Source: Balneolales bacterium ANBcel1 (GTDB lineage: Bacteria > Bacteroidota > Rhodothermia > Balneolales > Natronogracilivirgulaceae). From it: a stretch of 64,000 nt of DNA. Location: positions 248,001-312,000 of the forward strand of contig JARULB010000002.1 of the NCBI GenBank assembly GCA_029688905.1, written 5' to 3'. The position numbers were made by a program, and so were the translations under genes. The notes under the pieces are model-generated. The model ran no database searches. It saw only the letters and a list, made by a program, of their open reading frames with translations, and was not told where the DNA came from. Positions 9,240 through 18,105 of the stretch are shown here, piece after piece; the first letter of the stretch is position 1; every line of letters begins with the position of its first letter.

Positions 9240-10979
9240 ATGACTCGTTACCAGGCCAATCACAAAAAACTCTTCCGACTGGCTGCGACGGAGAAACCGG
9301 CCTGGATCGCACTGGGAATACTCAGCCTGTTGTCGGCATCAGCCACCATCGTTCTGATGTACAGCTTGAGCGTGGCTGTTGATGCCGTTTTTATGCGGCA
9401 GGCTTCCACCGATACCATCGCGGATACGCTCTATCTGCTGGCAGCCGCGATTTTCGTGCGCGGTCTGCTATTCTGGATCTCCGAAGTTGTTGCTCAACGC
9501 TCCGCTTCACGAATTAAAGAGTACCTTCGGGAGCGGCTCTTTGAACACATGCAACGGTTGGGCTCCGGCTGGACATCCCGGGAAAGTAGTGGTGAACTGA
9601 CGGCAACCGCTGTCGACGGGGTGGAGAAGCTGCACGCCTATTATGCCCGGTTCCTGCCGGCAGGGATTCATATGATGGTTGTTCCCGCGATCATCGCCGT
9701 CTATGTTTTCGGAACGGACTGGTTAAGCGGACTCATTCTGATCGTTACGGGTCCGCTTATTCCCGTTTTTATGTCGTTCATCGGGATGAAGGCCCAGGAT
9801 CAGACCCAAAAACAGTGGAAGACACTTGGGGTGCTGAGTTCACATTTCCTTGATGCCGTTCAGGGTATCAGAACCTTGAAAATCTTTAACCGGACAGATG
9901 ACAAGCAGCAGGAAATAGCCGATTTCAGCGACCGCTTCCGCAGTACGACAATGGGGGTGCTGAAAATCGCGTTTCTCTCCGGGTTTGTTCTGGAACTTTT
10001 TGCCTCGATTGCGACCGCCCTGGTGGCTGTCGAAATCGGAGTTCGGCTGGTTGAAGGCCACATCGGCTTCCAAATGGGTTTTTTTATACTGTTGCTGGCA
10101 CCGGAGTACTATCTTCCGTTCCGCATGTTCGGAGCCCAGCATCATGCCGGCATGGAAGGCACCGAAGCGGCCGCCAGGATTTTTGAAATCCTGGAAACCC
10201 AGCCACCAGAAAACAGAGAAACAGAGCCGGGCTCCCATATCAGCTCCCCGATTTCCATAGAATGCAAAGACGTTTCCTTTGCCTATCCCCACAGCAATCG
10301 ATTGGTGCTGGAAAAATGCTCCTTTCAGCTGGAGCCTGGAACAGTGACGGCGCTGGTAGGGATGAGCGGTTCCGGTAAAACCACCATTGCCAGACTGCTG
10401 ACCCGCCAGTATCTTCCGGTCAGTGGTGAAATACTCGTGAATAATACTCCTCTTGCCGATTGCGAGGAAGAATCCTGGCTTTCTCAGGTAGCGCTTGTTC
10501 GCCAGGGGATCTGGTTGTTTGATGATACCGTGTTGAACAACCTTGGTATTGCCCGGCCCGGGTGTTCATTTGAAGAAGTTGTGGAAGCCGCGACAGCAGC
10601 AGAGGCACATTCGTTTATTCAGAGAATGCCGAACGGGTATCACACCCGACTTGGAGAAGGAGCCGCAAGGCTCAGTGGCGGAGAGCGACAGAGACTCGGT
10701 ATAGCAAGAGCCCTTCTCAAAGACGCACCTTTCGTGATTCTGGATGAGCCCTCTTCCGCGCTGGATCCTGAAAGTGAACACAAAATATCCCTGGCCCTGG
10801 AGCGTCTCCTGGCAGGTCGTACTGTGCTTATAATTGCTCACCGCCTGTCGACGGTCAGGAGAGCCGATCACATACTCGTGCTGGATCAGGGGAGGATACG
10901 GTCAGGCGGCAAACATGATGAACTTCTGGAGACAGACCTGCTTTACAGGAGTATGGTAACAGCCTACCGCGAACCATGA
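9240..10979 (+). CDS. cydD: CydDC-type ABC exporter, CydD subunit
   Basis: CydDC is a heterodimeric ABC transporter needed to assemble bd oxidase. It was described as a cysteine/glutathione exporter and more recently tied to haem handling (family knowledge). The 579-residue protein has six membrane helices (about 20-310) followed by an ATPase domain with Walker A GMSGSGKTT near 373-381, signature LSGGERQR near 480 and Walker B VILDEP near 502. It starts 10 bases after cydB behind a strong AGGAAGG site. The last four bases overlap the cydC start (ATGA), indicating translational coupling between partners. Confidence 0.92.
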   Translation: MTRYQANHKKLFRLAATEKPAWIALGILSLLSASATIVLMYSLSVAVDAVFMRQASTDTIADTLYLLAAAIFVRGLLFWISEVVAQRSASRIKEYLRERLFEHMQRLGSGWTSRESSGELTATAVDGVEKLHAYYARFLPAGIHMMVVPAIIAVYVFGTDWLSGLILIVTGPLIPVFMSFIGMKAQDQTQKQWKTLGVLSSHFLDAVQGIRTLKIFNRTDDKQQEIADFSDRFRSTTMGVLKIAFLSGFVLELFASIATALVAVEIGVRLVEGHIGFQMGFFILLLAPEYYLPFRMFGAQHHAGMEGTEAAARIFEILETQPPENRETEPGSHISSPISIECKDVSFAYPHSNRLVLEKCSFQLEPGTVTALVGMSGSGKTTIARLLTRQYLPVSGEILVNNTPLADCEEESWLSQVALVRQGIWLFDDTVLNNLGIARPGCSFEEVVEAATAAEAHSFIQRMPNGYHTRLGEGAARLSGGERQRLGIARALLKDAPFVILDEPSSALDPESEHKISLALERLLAGRTVLIIAHRLSTVRRADHILVLDQGRIRSGGKHDELLETDLLYRSMVTAYREP

Positions 10980-12736
10980 AAACAGGTCCCATCACCCATA
11001 TTACCGGTTTTTTGACACTCCACCCATGGCGGATCACAGCCGCTGTTTTGCTGGGTGCGGGCACAATACTGGCCGGAGTAGGACTCCTTTCAAGTTCCGG
11101 ATACCTTATATCGGCTGCCGCTTTGCAGCCGCCCATCCTGGATCTGATGGTCATCATCGTATCCGTGCGTTTTTTTGGTATCAGCAGAGCAGCTTTGAGA
11201 TATGGAGAGAGAATAATATCCCATGATATTACCTTTCGGCTGCTCATGATGTTCAGAGTCCGTTTCTTTCACAATATTTCCAGATTGCCGGCAGGGGTGC
11301 TGCAGGGGTACCGCTCGGGTTCCCTGTTGTCATCGGTTACCTCCGACATCGATGAACTGCAAAATTACTATGTCCGTGTTTTTTCACCCGCGATAGTTGC
11401 CTTGCTGGTATCGTTGTTGACATTTCTTTTTCTAAACGGATTTAGTGCGCCTGCCGCCCGGATTATGCTGATTCTGCTTTTTTTGAACGGAGTTGCGGTT
11501 CCTGTAATCACCCGATACCTGGCCAGGGGATATGGCGAAAAACAGCTCTGTCTGAGAAGCCGTCTGTCCGAGCTTTGGATTGAACACATCCAGGGATTCG
11601 ACGACATCCGACTTTTCGGGTTACGCTCTGAAAAGCAAAAAAAGTTGCTTCACATTGTAAAGGAGCTTCGACTTTTAGAGTCAAAGCAAGCGTTTATCAC
11701 CGGTTTGCAGGATACGCTTTCCAATTGGCTGATGTACATTGCGGTATTTCTTTCTCTGATGGTTACGGTTCCCCTCGTAGTTGGAGGAGCGTTATCCGGG
11801 GTAATGGTCGCGCTGGTGCTCTTGGGAGTGATGGCCTCGTTTGAGGCTACACAAAACCTTGGAACGGCTTTCCAGTATCTTGAATCAACAGAAAAATCTG
11901 CGCGACGGCTTTTGAAACTGCAATCCCGGATTCGCGACAGCGAGGAAGAAGCGAGGCCGGGCAGCGGTGCCCGCGACGAGAGCCCAAAGAACGCATCCAA
12001 AGCCCACATTCGGTTTTCAGGGGTCACGTTTGGCTACGATGGCAGACCGGTTCTCCGGGATGTCACTTTTGATCTGCCGGCTACACATCACATGGCCGTT
12101 GTGGGTCCAACCGGCGGTGGAAAAAGCACCATTTTCAATTTGCTGCTGCGGTTTCATGACCATGACGAAGGATCAATTTACCTGTCCGGAAAAAACCTGG
12201 TTGAAACATCACCCGATGACGTTCGCGCAAAATTATCGGTCGTGGATCAAAACACCTATATATTCCATGATACACTGAGGAACAACCTTCTGCTGGCACA
12301 AAACGATGCCACAGACCAGCAGTTGGCAGCGGCACTGGAGCAGGCCGGCCTGCATGAATGGTTCATCAAGCTTGAACACGGGTTATCGACCGTACTGGAC
12401 GAACACGGAGGAAGTGTGAGCGGTGGCGAAAGGCAGCGTCTGGCGATAGCTCGAGCTCTGCTGAAAGAGAGCGAAATCTGGCTTCTGGATGAACCCACGG
12501 CCAACCTGGACACCATAACGGAAAAAGCACTGGTCCAAACAATCCAGGAGAACATAAAAAATAAAACGGTAATCTGGGTCACTCACCGGCTTGTGGAAAT
12601 GTTTCAGTTTGATGACATAGTGGTTCTCGGGGAGGGAAAGATTGTACAACGGGGCCGGCATGAAAAACTTCTGCAGCAGGAGGGATGGTATCGCTCAATG
12701 ATAGCGCTTCAAAATGATGTATTGCCTGATAAATAG
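10976..12736 (+). CDS. cydC: CydDC-type ABC exporter, CydC subunit
   Basis: This is the second half of the CydDC exporter. The 586-residue protein has an N-terminal six-helix domain and an ATPase domain with Walker A GPTGGGKST near 383-391, signature VSGGERQR near 481 and Walker B IWLLDEP near 500. CydC and CydD assignments follow gene order and partner similarity; swapping the labels would not change the function. The gene is less GC-rich at its start than its neighbours. A 7-bp inverted repeat (TGCCTGA / TCAGGCA) spans the stop codon but has no T tract, so termination at this end is unclear. Confidence 0.9.
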   Translation: MKTGPITHITGFLTLHPWRITAAVLLGAGTILAGVGLLSSSGYLISAAALQPPILDLMVIIVSVRFFGISRAALRYGERIISHDITFRLLMMFRVRFFHNISRLPAGVLQGYRSGSLLSSVTSDIDELQNYYVRVFSPAIVALLVSLLTFLFLNGFSAPAARIMLILLFLNGVAVPVITRYLARGYGEKQLCLRSRLSELWIEHIQGFDDIRLFGLRSEKQKKLLHIVKELRLLESKQAFITGLQDTLSNWLMYIAVFLSLMVTVPLVVGGALSGVMVALVLLGVMASFEATQNLGTAFQYLESTEKSARRLLKLQSRIRDSEEEARPGSGARDESPKNASKAHIRFSGVTFGYDGRPVLRDVTFDLPATHHMAVVGPTGGGKSTIFNLLLRFHDHDEGSIYLSGKNLVETSPDDVRAKLSVVDQNTYIFHDTLRNNLLLAQNDATDQQLAAALEQAGLHEWFIKLEHGLSTVLDEHGGSVSGGERQRLAIARALLKESEIWLLDEPTANLDTITEKALVQTIQENIKNKTVIWVTHRLVEMFQFDDIVVLGEGKIVQRGRHEKLLQQEGWYRSMIALQNDVLPDK

Positions 12737-12826
12737 AAATCAGTCAGGCAGAAGGAGGGTTCTGGATGCAGGTATTAGAAAAAGGAAGGGGGCGGGGCGG
12801 CGTACCGGACACCGGCCCGGTTTCAA

Positions 12827-13795
12827 TCAATCCATGGAATAGATACTGCTGTCGGCAATTCTCTGATATTCGATATACTCTTCCGGAGTAATATCTGCAA
12901 ACATGTAATTCAGGGGGTCAACCGGTCTTCCGTCCCTACGAACCTCATAGTGAAGGTGTGGACCGCTTGTGACACCGGAATTTCCACTTCTGGCAACAAG
13001 TTGTCCGCGGGATACCTCCGTACCGGGCGAGATGCCATCAGCAACGGCAGAAAGGTGAGCATAACGGGTCTCGTACCCGTATCCATGATCGATGACCAGC
13101 ATCAGTCCGTAGGTTCCGCGCCTGCTTGTGGATTTCACCACACCGTCGCCGGTTGCATAAATCGGAGTGCCGGTACGTGCACGAAAATCAACCCCTTCAT
13201 GCATCCGGTTGTAGCCGAGCACCGGGTGGCGGCGCATTCCGAATCCGCTGAGCAGGATGCCGCTGACCGGACGAATCGCCGGAATATTGCGCATCAGCTC
13301 CTGATTCTCGTTGTAATGCGTTTTGATTTCTTCAAAACTCAGTTTTTGAATATTAAGACGCCTTTCAATACTCTCAAGATTGCTGGTGGTCCAACGAAGA
13401 ATATCTGCGGCACCCGAACTGTAGGCATCAAAACCCGCATGCAAGTCTGCTCCGCCAATTCCGGCCTGACGCTCGTCATCCGAAATAGGATCAATACCCA
13501 GCACTGTGCGGTATAATTCATTGTCTGTACTGGCAATATCCGCCATCTGCTGATCCAGTATCATTATGGCAGAACGAGTCTCTTCGAGCTGATTGTGCAG
13601 GGCCCGGTTCTCAGCTTTCAGCGCGATTTCTGCAGGTGTCCCGACGGCATAGGCTAGCACAACAAGAGAGAGTGCACTGATCACTACACCGGAAAGAATC
13701 CATACTCCAAGAGTATATATCACTTTCTCGGAAGGTCGGAATACAACCGGAACAAACTCGCACTCCTGTTTATCGTAGTAAAAGTAGTTATTCAA
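12827..13795 (-). CDS. Membrane-anchored M23 family peptidase
   Basis: A predicted zinc peptidoglycan endopeptidase of 322 residues. A short cytoplasmic tail is followed by one membrane helix (about 24-48), a heptad-rich coiled-coil region (about 52-80), a linker, and an M23 domain at roughly 185-300. The zinc ligands fit HEGVD (first His and Asp) and HLHYE near 281-285. GHAR-like loops that shape the active site are present as RYAHLS. The architecture resembles the divisome and elongation-linked MepM/NlpD-type enzymes, and a similar gene occurs at 55152-56048. It converges on cydC. An activator role without catalysis is unlikely because the ligands are intact. Confidence 0.88.
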   Translation of the reverse strand: MNNYFYYDKQECEFVPVVFRPSEKVIYTLGVWILSGVVISALSLVVLAYAVGTPAEIALKAENRALHNQLEETRSAIMILDQQMADIASTDNELYRTVLGIDPISDDERQAGIGGADLHAGFDAYSSGAADILRWTTSNLESIERRLNIQKLSFEEIKTHYNENQELMRNIPAIRPVSGILLSGFGMRRHPVLGYNRMHEGVDFRARTGTPIYATGDGVVKSTSRRGTYGLMLVIDHGYGYETRYAHLSAVADGISPGTEVSRGQLVARSGNSGVTSGPHLHYEVRRDGRPVDPLNYMFADITPEEYIEYQRIADSSIYSMD

Positions 13796-13951
13796 AACGG
13801 ACCTTGATTGTTAGATGTTACCCGGGAAGCAGAGACCCTTACTTTAGAATACAGAAAAATTGAAAAGTGTTGCCAATAATTTTTGTATCAAAATACTTCC
13901 TTTGCATCATTCCTGCGGCTTTAATTTACAAATTCATATCAGTAAAAACCA

Positions 13952-14980
13952 TTACTCCAAATCCCCTTCGAAATACTCTACGGCGCGCTGAATAATCGGG
14001 CTCCGCGATGATTTCTCGGAGATTTTTTTCTGAATCTTACTCTGGAATGCTTTTGCCGCATCGTACCCATAATTGGAATGAAGGTGATTCATTGCAATAA
14101 CTTCAGCGATTACCGTTATGTTTTTTCCGGGAGTAATGGGGAGGTTAATGGTCGGGATGTTCACACCAAGCACCTCGGTGCTTTGCCGGTTCAACCCGGT
14201 CCGGTCGATATGTCTCGAATCATCCCACAGGCTCAACTCGAGAATCACTTCAACTCTTTTCTGGTATCGGATTGACCGTATCCCAAACATGGACAATACA
14301 TCAACAATTCCAAGCCCTCGAATTTCCATGAAATGCTTGTTGATTTCGGTAGGAGAGGCGATCAGAATATTACTCTTTTTGGTGAGGATGATAACGTCAT
14401 CAGAAACCACACGATGGCCTCGCTCAACCAGATCCAGCGCAACTTCGCTTTTTCCAATTCCGGATTTCCCGGTAATCATGATTCCGACACCATAGACATC
14501 CACCATGGATCCATGGACCATGGTTTGATCGGCGAACTGATCCTCCAGAAAGTCCCTTACCAGAAACATGAACCTGGTTGTCTCCATGGAAGTGTGAAAT
14601 ACCGGGATTCCGGCATCTTCGGCCAATTCCAGAAATTTTGCCGGCAACCGGTTGTTATCGGTCAGAAAAATTACAGGTACCGAAAATCGGGTAATATTCC
14701 GAAACGCGTCAAGGCTGGCCTCCTCACCTGTGTACCGGATATACTGGCTTTCGCTGTTGCCGATAACCTGGATCCGGTGATGAGAAAACAGCTCTACATA
14801 ACCCGCAAGTGCGAGTCCGGGCCGGTTGAGATCGGTGTCGGAAATCAGACGGCTCTGACTGGTTTCTTCCGATACTGCCGGAGTGACATCCAGCTTGAGC
14901 TTGTTCCGCAATTGTTCAACCAGAAAAGCAACCGTAATATGCTCTTTTCTGGGAATGGATTTCAGGTCTTTAAGTGACAT
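13952..14980 (-). CDS. hprK: HPr kinase/phosphorylase
   Basis: A bifunctional enzyme that phosphorylates and dephosphorylates a serine of HPr-like carrier proteins. The 342-residue protein has the N-terminal HprK domain (about 10-140) and the C-terminal kinase domain: catalytic His156 in VHGSMV, Walker A GKSGIGKS at 171-178, and the family signature region MEIRGLGIVDV at 218-228. The frame runs upstream to 15124, but that extension overlaps hpf and has no family similarity, so ATG 14980 is chosen. hpf lies 37 bases upstream. No HPr or PTS gene is in view. The hpf-hprK neighbourhood recalls the rpoN-hpf-ptsN-hprK region of proteobacteria. Confidence 0.93.
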   Translation of the reverse strand: MSLKDLKSIPRKEHITVAFLVEQLRNKLKLDVTPAVSEETSQSRLISDTDLNRPGLALAGYVELFSHHRIQVIGNSESQYIRYTGEEASLDAFRNITRFSVPVIFLTDNNRLPAKFLELAEDAGIPVFHTSMETTRFMFLVRDFLEDQFADQTMVHGSMVDVYGVGIMITGKSGIGKSEVALDLVERGHRVVSDDVIILTKKSNILIASPTEINKHFMEIRGLGIVDVLSMFGIRSIRYQKRVEVILELSLWDDSRHIDRTGLNRQSTEVLGVNIPTINLPITPGKNITVIAEVIAMNHLHSNYGYDAAKAFQSKIQKKISEKSSRSPIIQRAVEYFEGDLE

Positions 14981-15017
14981 TCCTGTATGGTTGTTCGATC
15001 CCTGTGTGGGGGAGGCG

Positions 15018-15320
15018 TCAGCCTTTGGAAAAACGTTTATTTTTATACTTGAGAAGTTGCTTCCGAAGGCTGTCGACCGCCGATCGGATTGCCTGCTCAT
15101 ACGCCGGACCTGTTTCGGAGGCATTTAACAGGTCGCGTTTGACCTTGACGGTCAGTTCTGCCCTTGCCGGTTCATCATCGTCAGGGGTGGGTATCAGCAC
15201 AATATCGCAGGAGAGAATACCATCATAGAACCTTGTTAACTTATTAACCTCTTCTGCTGCAAAGTCCTGGAGGTTCTGGCTCGCGTCAAATTTTCGGGCA
15301 GTGAATGTGATATTCATCAT
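15018..15320 (-). CDS. hpf: Ribosome hibernation promoting factor, short form
   Basis: A 100-residue HPF/RaiA-type protein that binds the 30S subunit and helps store inactive ribosomes. It shows the family's beta-alpha-beta-beta-beta-alpha order, starting MNITFTARKFDAS, with the second helix rich in Lys and Arg near the C-terminus (about 75-97). The long C-terminal dimerisation domain of the long-form HPF is absent. Either of the two leading ATG codons (15320 or 15317) could serve. It precedes hprK on the same strand with a 37-base gap, so co-transcription is likely. A TATAAT hexamer lies upstream in the minus-strand leader at about 15371-15380. Confidence 0.9.
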   Translation of the reverse strand: MMNITFTARKFDASQNLQDFAAEEVNKLTRFYDGILSCDIVLIPTPDDDEPARAELTVKVKRDLLNASETGPAYEQAIRSAVDSLRKQLLKYKNKRFSKG

Positions 15321-15406
15321 ATAAATCAGGTTTTGATATGAGATATGGTGTTGTACGGTAACCGGAATATCCGATTATATATGAAAAAACAAAAATGGTG
15401 CCTGTT

Positions 15407-16342
15407 TCAGTTCTCATCCCGGGTATCCGCTCTGGGATGAGCCGACTGGTAGGATTTTCTCAGGTGCTCTATGCTGGTTCCGGTGTAAATCTGGGTAGCG
15501 GACAAATCCGCGTGTCCCAGCAATTCCTTGATCACCCGTATTCCTGCTCCCCGATCCAGCAGATGCGTTGCAAAACTGTGGCGAATGGCATGCGGACTCT
15601 TGCAGGTGACTTCGCTCACCCTTGAGAGATAGCCGCGCACTTTTCGCTGAATAAGCCGGGGGTAGATCCTTTTTCCCGTATCGGTGAGAAACAGGGCGTT
15701 TCGATCATCTTCTACCGACTTTTTTCCGATCAGCTCCGAGCGGCACTCCAGGTAGCGGACAAGCGCCTCCCTGGCGGTATTCCCAAATGGAATCACCCGT
15801 TGTTTTGATCCTTTTCCCTGTACCTTGACGCGGTTATTATTTACATCGATATCCGGCATGTTGAGCGTTGTCAATTCGGACAGGCGCATCCCCGAGCTGT
15901 AAAGCAATTCTAGAAACGCAAGATCCCGTTTACCACCGGCCGTTTCTGTGTCAACCAGCTCCATCATGAGCTCAATTTGTTCCGGCCGGATAGATTTCGG
16001 AAGCTTCCGGTCTTTTTTGGGGACCATCAGCAATTGAGCCGGATTGTGATGAATCATGCCTCTTTTATAGCAATACTTCAGGAAAGAGCGAACCGATGCC
16101 GTTTTACGAGCCAGGGTTGTTTTGGCGTACTTTTCCTGCATCAGCGATCCCAGCCAAAGACGGATTATCAGCCTGTCGATTCGGCGGTAGTCAATGGCCT
16201 CCGGGTCAGTTTTCCACTGCTCGCAACAGAAGTCTAAAAACTGTCGCAGGTCGCGCTGATATGCCTGACGTGTATTTTGTGAGGCATTCCGCTCAACTTC
16301 CATAAATCGAATAAAACGATCCAACAGTTTGTAACCGCTCAT
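15407..16342 (-). CDS. xerC: Tyrosine recombinase, XerC/XerD family
   Basis: A site-specific recombinase of 311 residues, the usual XerC/D size, that probably resolves chromosome dimers at dif. It has a SAM-like N-terminal domain (about 1-95) and a catalytic domain with the full set of residues: Arg153 (GMRLSEL), Lys177 (GKGSK), His251 and Arg254 (HAIRHSFATH), His277 (LGHADL) and the nucleophile Tyr286. The frame opens five codons earlier at 16357; the ATG at 16342 gives the normal N-terminus. It lies in housekeeping context next to hpf, with no phage or integron genes near, so a chromosomal Xer role is favoured over an element integrase. XerC versus XerD cannot be told here. Confidence 0.88.
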   Translation of the reverse strand: MSGYKLLDRFIRFMEVERNASQNTRQAYQRDLRQFLDFCCEQWKTDPEAIDYRRIDRLIIRLWLGSLMQEKYAKTTLARKTASVRSFLKYCYKRGMIHHNPAQLLMVPKKDRKLPKSIRPEQIELMMELVDTETAGGKRDLAFLELLYSSGMRLSELTTLNMPDIDVNNNRVKVQGKGSKQRVIPFGNTAREALVRYLECRSELIGKKSVEDDRNALFLTDTGKRIYPRLIQRKVRGYLSRVSEVTCKSPHAIRHSFATHLLDRGAGIRVIKELLGHADLSATQIYTGTSIEHLRKSYQSAHPRADTRDEN

Positions 16343-16526
16343 AATGTAAATGTGCAAATCGGAGAAATTACTTGTGACGGACAGTGAGAACTCGGAGGTA
16401 TTGCTGCATGTAAAAGCGAATTCGTGTCCTTTCTTTCAGTTTATGCAAAACAAAGGCTTTAAAAAATTATTAAGAAAAATAAATGTAAGGATCAATATGA
16501 AGCGTAATCATTAGACATGAATCGTC

Positions 16527-16555
16527 TTGGGATTCTATCTGCCTGTTTATATACA
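16527..16555 (+). promoter_or_regulatory. Sigma70-like promoter before the AraC-type gene
   Basis: TTGGGA (16527-16532) and TATACA (16550-16555) are spaced by exactly 17 bases. Transcription would begin near 16562 and give a leader of about 28 bases to the ATG at 16590, which follows a GGAGG site at 16580-16584. This also explains why the TTG at 16527 should not be read as a start codon. Confidence 0.55.
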
Positions 16556-16589
16556 TCATACCAACAACCCCTTGATTCCGGAGGAAGCC

Positions 16590-17120
16590 ATGGATAATGC
16601 CAAATTTGACCTTGTTGGTCTTTCTTTCAGGGAACTGTCTATGTCAATTACGGTACTGCAAAATCAAATAACGAAAATTAACAAAGTTTCGGAATGGGCG
16701 AGCTTGCTTGGATATTCAAGATCATATTTTTGCCGCAAATTCACTGCGATATATGGTGAAAATCCAAAATATGTGTTAAGAAGGGCGAAGCTGCTGAGTA
16801 TTTGCAAGGCGATCGAATCGGACTGGTCCGCCACATCCTATAAAGTTGCCAGGGAGGCCGGCCAAACCGATGAAAAAGCCATGCTCAAGTTTCTCTCCAG
16901 AAACTATAATACCGGGTTTGTCAATTTGAGAAACTTTTTGAAGAGACAAGTATTCCAGAGAAGAAAACTGACTAATGGTGATGGGACCGCTACTCTTGAG
17001 ATACCCATGCTGTTACAAAATGCCGAGGTGGAGAGGTTACTGCTCAGGGATTCGGAGGAAGCATACCTCAAACCGTCTGGACCGTCGAAAGTTGCCAATG
17101 GAAGCAATTTCAGCAAATAA
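16590..17120 (+). CDS. AraC-type helix-turn-helix protein
   Basis: A 176-residue protein with a likely AraC/XylS-type DNA-binding region at about 33-125. The first helix-turn-helix fits VSEWASLLGYSRSYFCRKF and is followed by the linking helix and a second, weaker unit ending near NTGFVNLRNFLKR. There is no recognisable sensor domain: only about 30 residues precede the HTH region, and about 50 uncharacterised residues follow it. The start is set by ATG 16590 with GGAGG six bases upstream. The gene is alone on the plus strand between minus-strand genes and has its own promoter. Base composition is more AT-rich than its neighbours at the start, so a transferred origin is possible but unproven. 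Confidence 0.6.
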   Translation: MDNAKFDLVGLSFRELSMSITVLQNQITKINKVSEWASLLGYSRSYFCRKFTAIYGENPKYVLRRAKLLSICKAIESDWSATSYKVAREAGQTDEKAMLKFLSRNYNTGFVNLRNFLKRQVFQRRKLTNGDGTATLEIPMLLQNAEVERLLLRDSEEAYLKPSGPSKVANGSNFSK

Positions 17121-17163
17121 AGCTAAAACTGTCACTTATACAGTACCTGGAGACCAGTGGCGT

Positions 17164-17613
17164 TCAGTTTATCATTTCGTTTCCCCTGAGTCCGGCAGTT
17201 GGATGTTGTGGTGAACGCTTGTTTTCAAACAGCAAGCCAGCCACCCATTGTTTAATTTCTGACGGGTCACTGACTCCTTCCGGACGAAATACCGCAATTT
17301 CGATCAGGCGCTCCATTTCTGAAGCATCCAGAATTCCCAGATAATACAAATCCAGCAAATATCCGTATGCCTCGGGTGATATTTGAATTCGCTCGCTGGG
17401 ATGCAGTACTCTTGGGGCAGGCTTGTGTCCCGGGTCTCTTTTTTGCTGCGAAATCTCGCCGTTTTCATATTTATGCATTAGCCAGGAATAAGCCGCGCTG
17501 ATTTCGGCCTTGTTGTAGCCTTTCAGCCTATCCAGGCTGATATCTTTCAGCCGCATGCCGATATGAACTCTTCTGACCATATAGATGATCAGATCAACCA
17601 CATTATTGCTCAT
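17164..17613 (-). CDS. DUF494 (Smg) family protein
   Basis: A 149-residue protein recognised as DUF494, the family of E. coli Smg, whose function is not known. The match rests on the N-terminal helix with MSNNVVDLIIYMV and the C-terminal block ISPEAYGYLLDLYYLGILD near 78-96, followed by EMERLIE, which is typical of the family. No membrane segment or signal is present, so it should be cytoplasmic. It lies 18 bases downstream of ybeY on the same strand and ends 43 bases from the convergent AraC-type gene. The tail after residue 130 is poorly conserved in character. Confidence 0.75.
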   Translation of the reverse strand: MSNNVVDLIIYMVRRVHIGMRLKDISLDRLKGYNKAEISAAYSWLMHKYENGEISQQKRDPGHKPAPRVLHPSERIQISPEAYGYLLDLYYLGILDASEMERLIEIAVFRPEGVSDPSEIKQWVAGLLFENKRSPQHPTAGLRGNEMIN

Positions 17614-17631
17614 GGAAAATACTCCGTGTGT

Positions 17632-18054
17632 CTACCCAAGATAAAAATTTTCGAGCCGCCTCATATCATGTTTTTCAGCCTCTGACGCATCATCATAACC
17701 GACAAGGTGAAGCAGCCCGTGAATAACGACGCGTTTAACTTCGATATCGAACGGTTCGCCATGCTCGGCAGCCTGACGCGCTATTTGCTGTGCACAGCAA
17801 TATAGTGTCCCTTCAAGGGGTTTCGAATGATCCTCGTACGGAAATGTCAATATATCCGTAACATAATCATGCCCAAGATATTTTCGATTCATTTCAAGAA
17901 TGGTATCGTCATCCACAAATACAACTTCAATCTCAAAAAACGAACATGATTCTTTTTCTTCGATACGTTTTATGACGTGCTTCAGATATGTTTCATCAAG
18001 GGGTACAGATATCCCGCTTTCGTTGAAAATGCAATATGAGACCGATGAGTTCAA
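17632..18054 (-). CDS. ybeY: Endoribonuclease YbeY (16S rRNA maturation)
   Basis: A metal-dependent RNase for 16S rRNA 3' processing and ribosome quality control. The protein has 140 residues, about the family's usual length. The metal site motif is HGLLHLVGYDD near 117-127, giving two histidines and an aspartate where many YbeY proteins have a third histidine. The same Asp variant is, to my knowledge, common in Bacteroidota, so activity is not doubted. The upstream strand with GHDYVTDILTFPY near 66-78 is also a family hallmark. It precedes the DUF494 gene by 18 bases and follows an unknown gene at 18106. Confidence 0.9.
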   Translation of the reverse strand: MNSSVSYCIFNESGISVPLDETYLKHVIKRIEEKESCSFFEIEVVFVDDDTILEMNRKYLGHDYVTDILTFPYEDHSKPLEGTLYCCAQQIARQAAEHGEPFDIEVKRVVIHGLLHLVGYDDASEAEKHDMRRLENFYLG

Positions 18055-18105
18055 TTCGCCTGGGAAATGATGTGCAACGACAGTTAGCGTGAGATCGGCC
18101 CGGAT

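Noticed and set aside
12723-12750. 7-bp inverted repeat (TGCCTGA/TCAGGCA) at the cydC stop as a terminator
   Set aside because: No T tract follows and the loop is 14 bases; it may still be a weak RNA hairpin.
14981-15124. Upstream extension of hprK
   Set aside because: It overlaps hpf and is not similar to HprK; ATG 14980 gives a normal protein and a sensible gap to hpf.
16527-16589. TTG start for the AraC-type protein
   Set aside because: The TTG is the -35 hexamer of a better promoter, and ATG 16590 has GGAGG at proper spacing.
17632-18054. YbeY third metal ligand Asp in place of His as a sign of inactivity
   Set aside because: Asp can bind metal and the variant is, to my knowledge, common in Bacteroidota.
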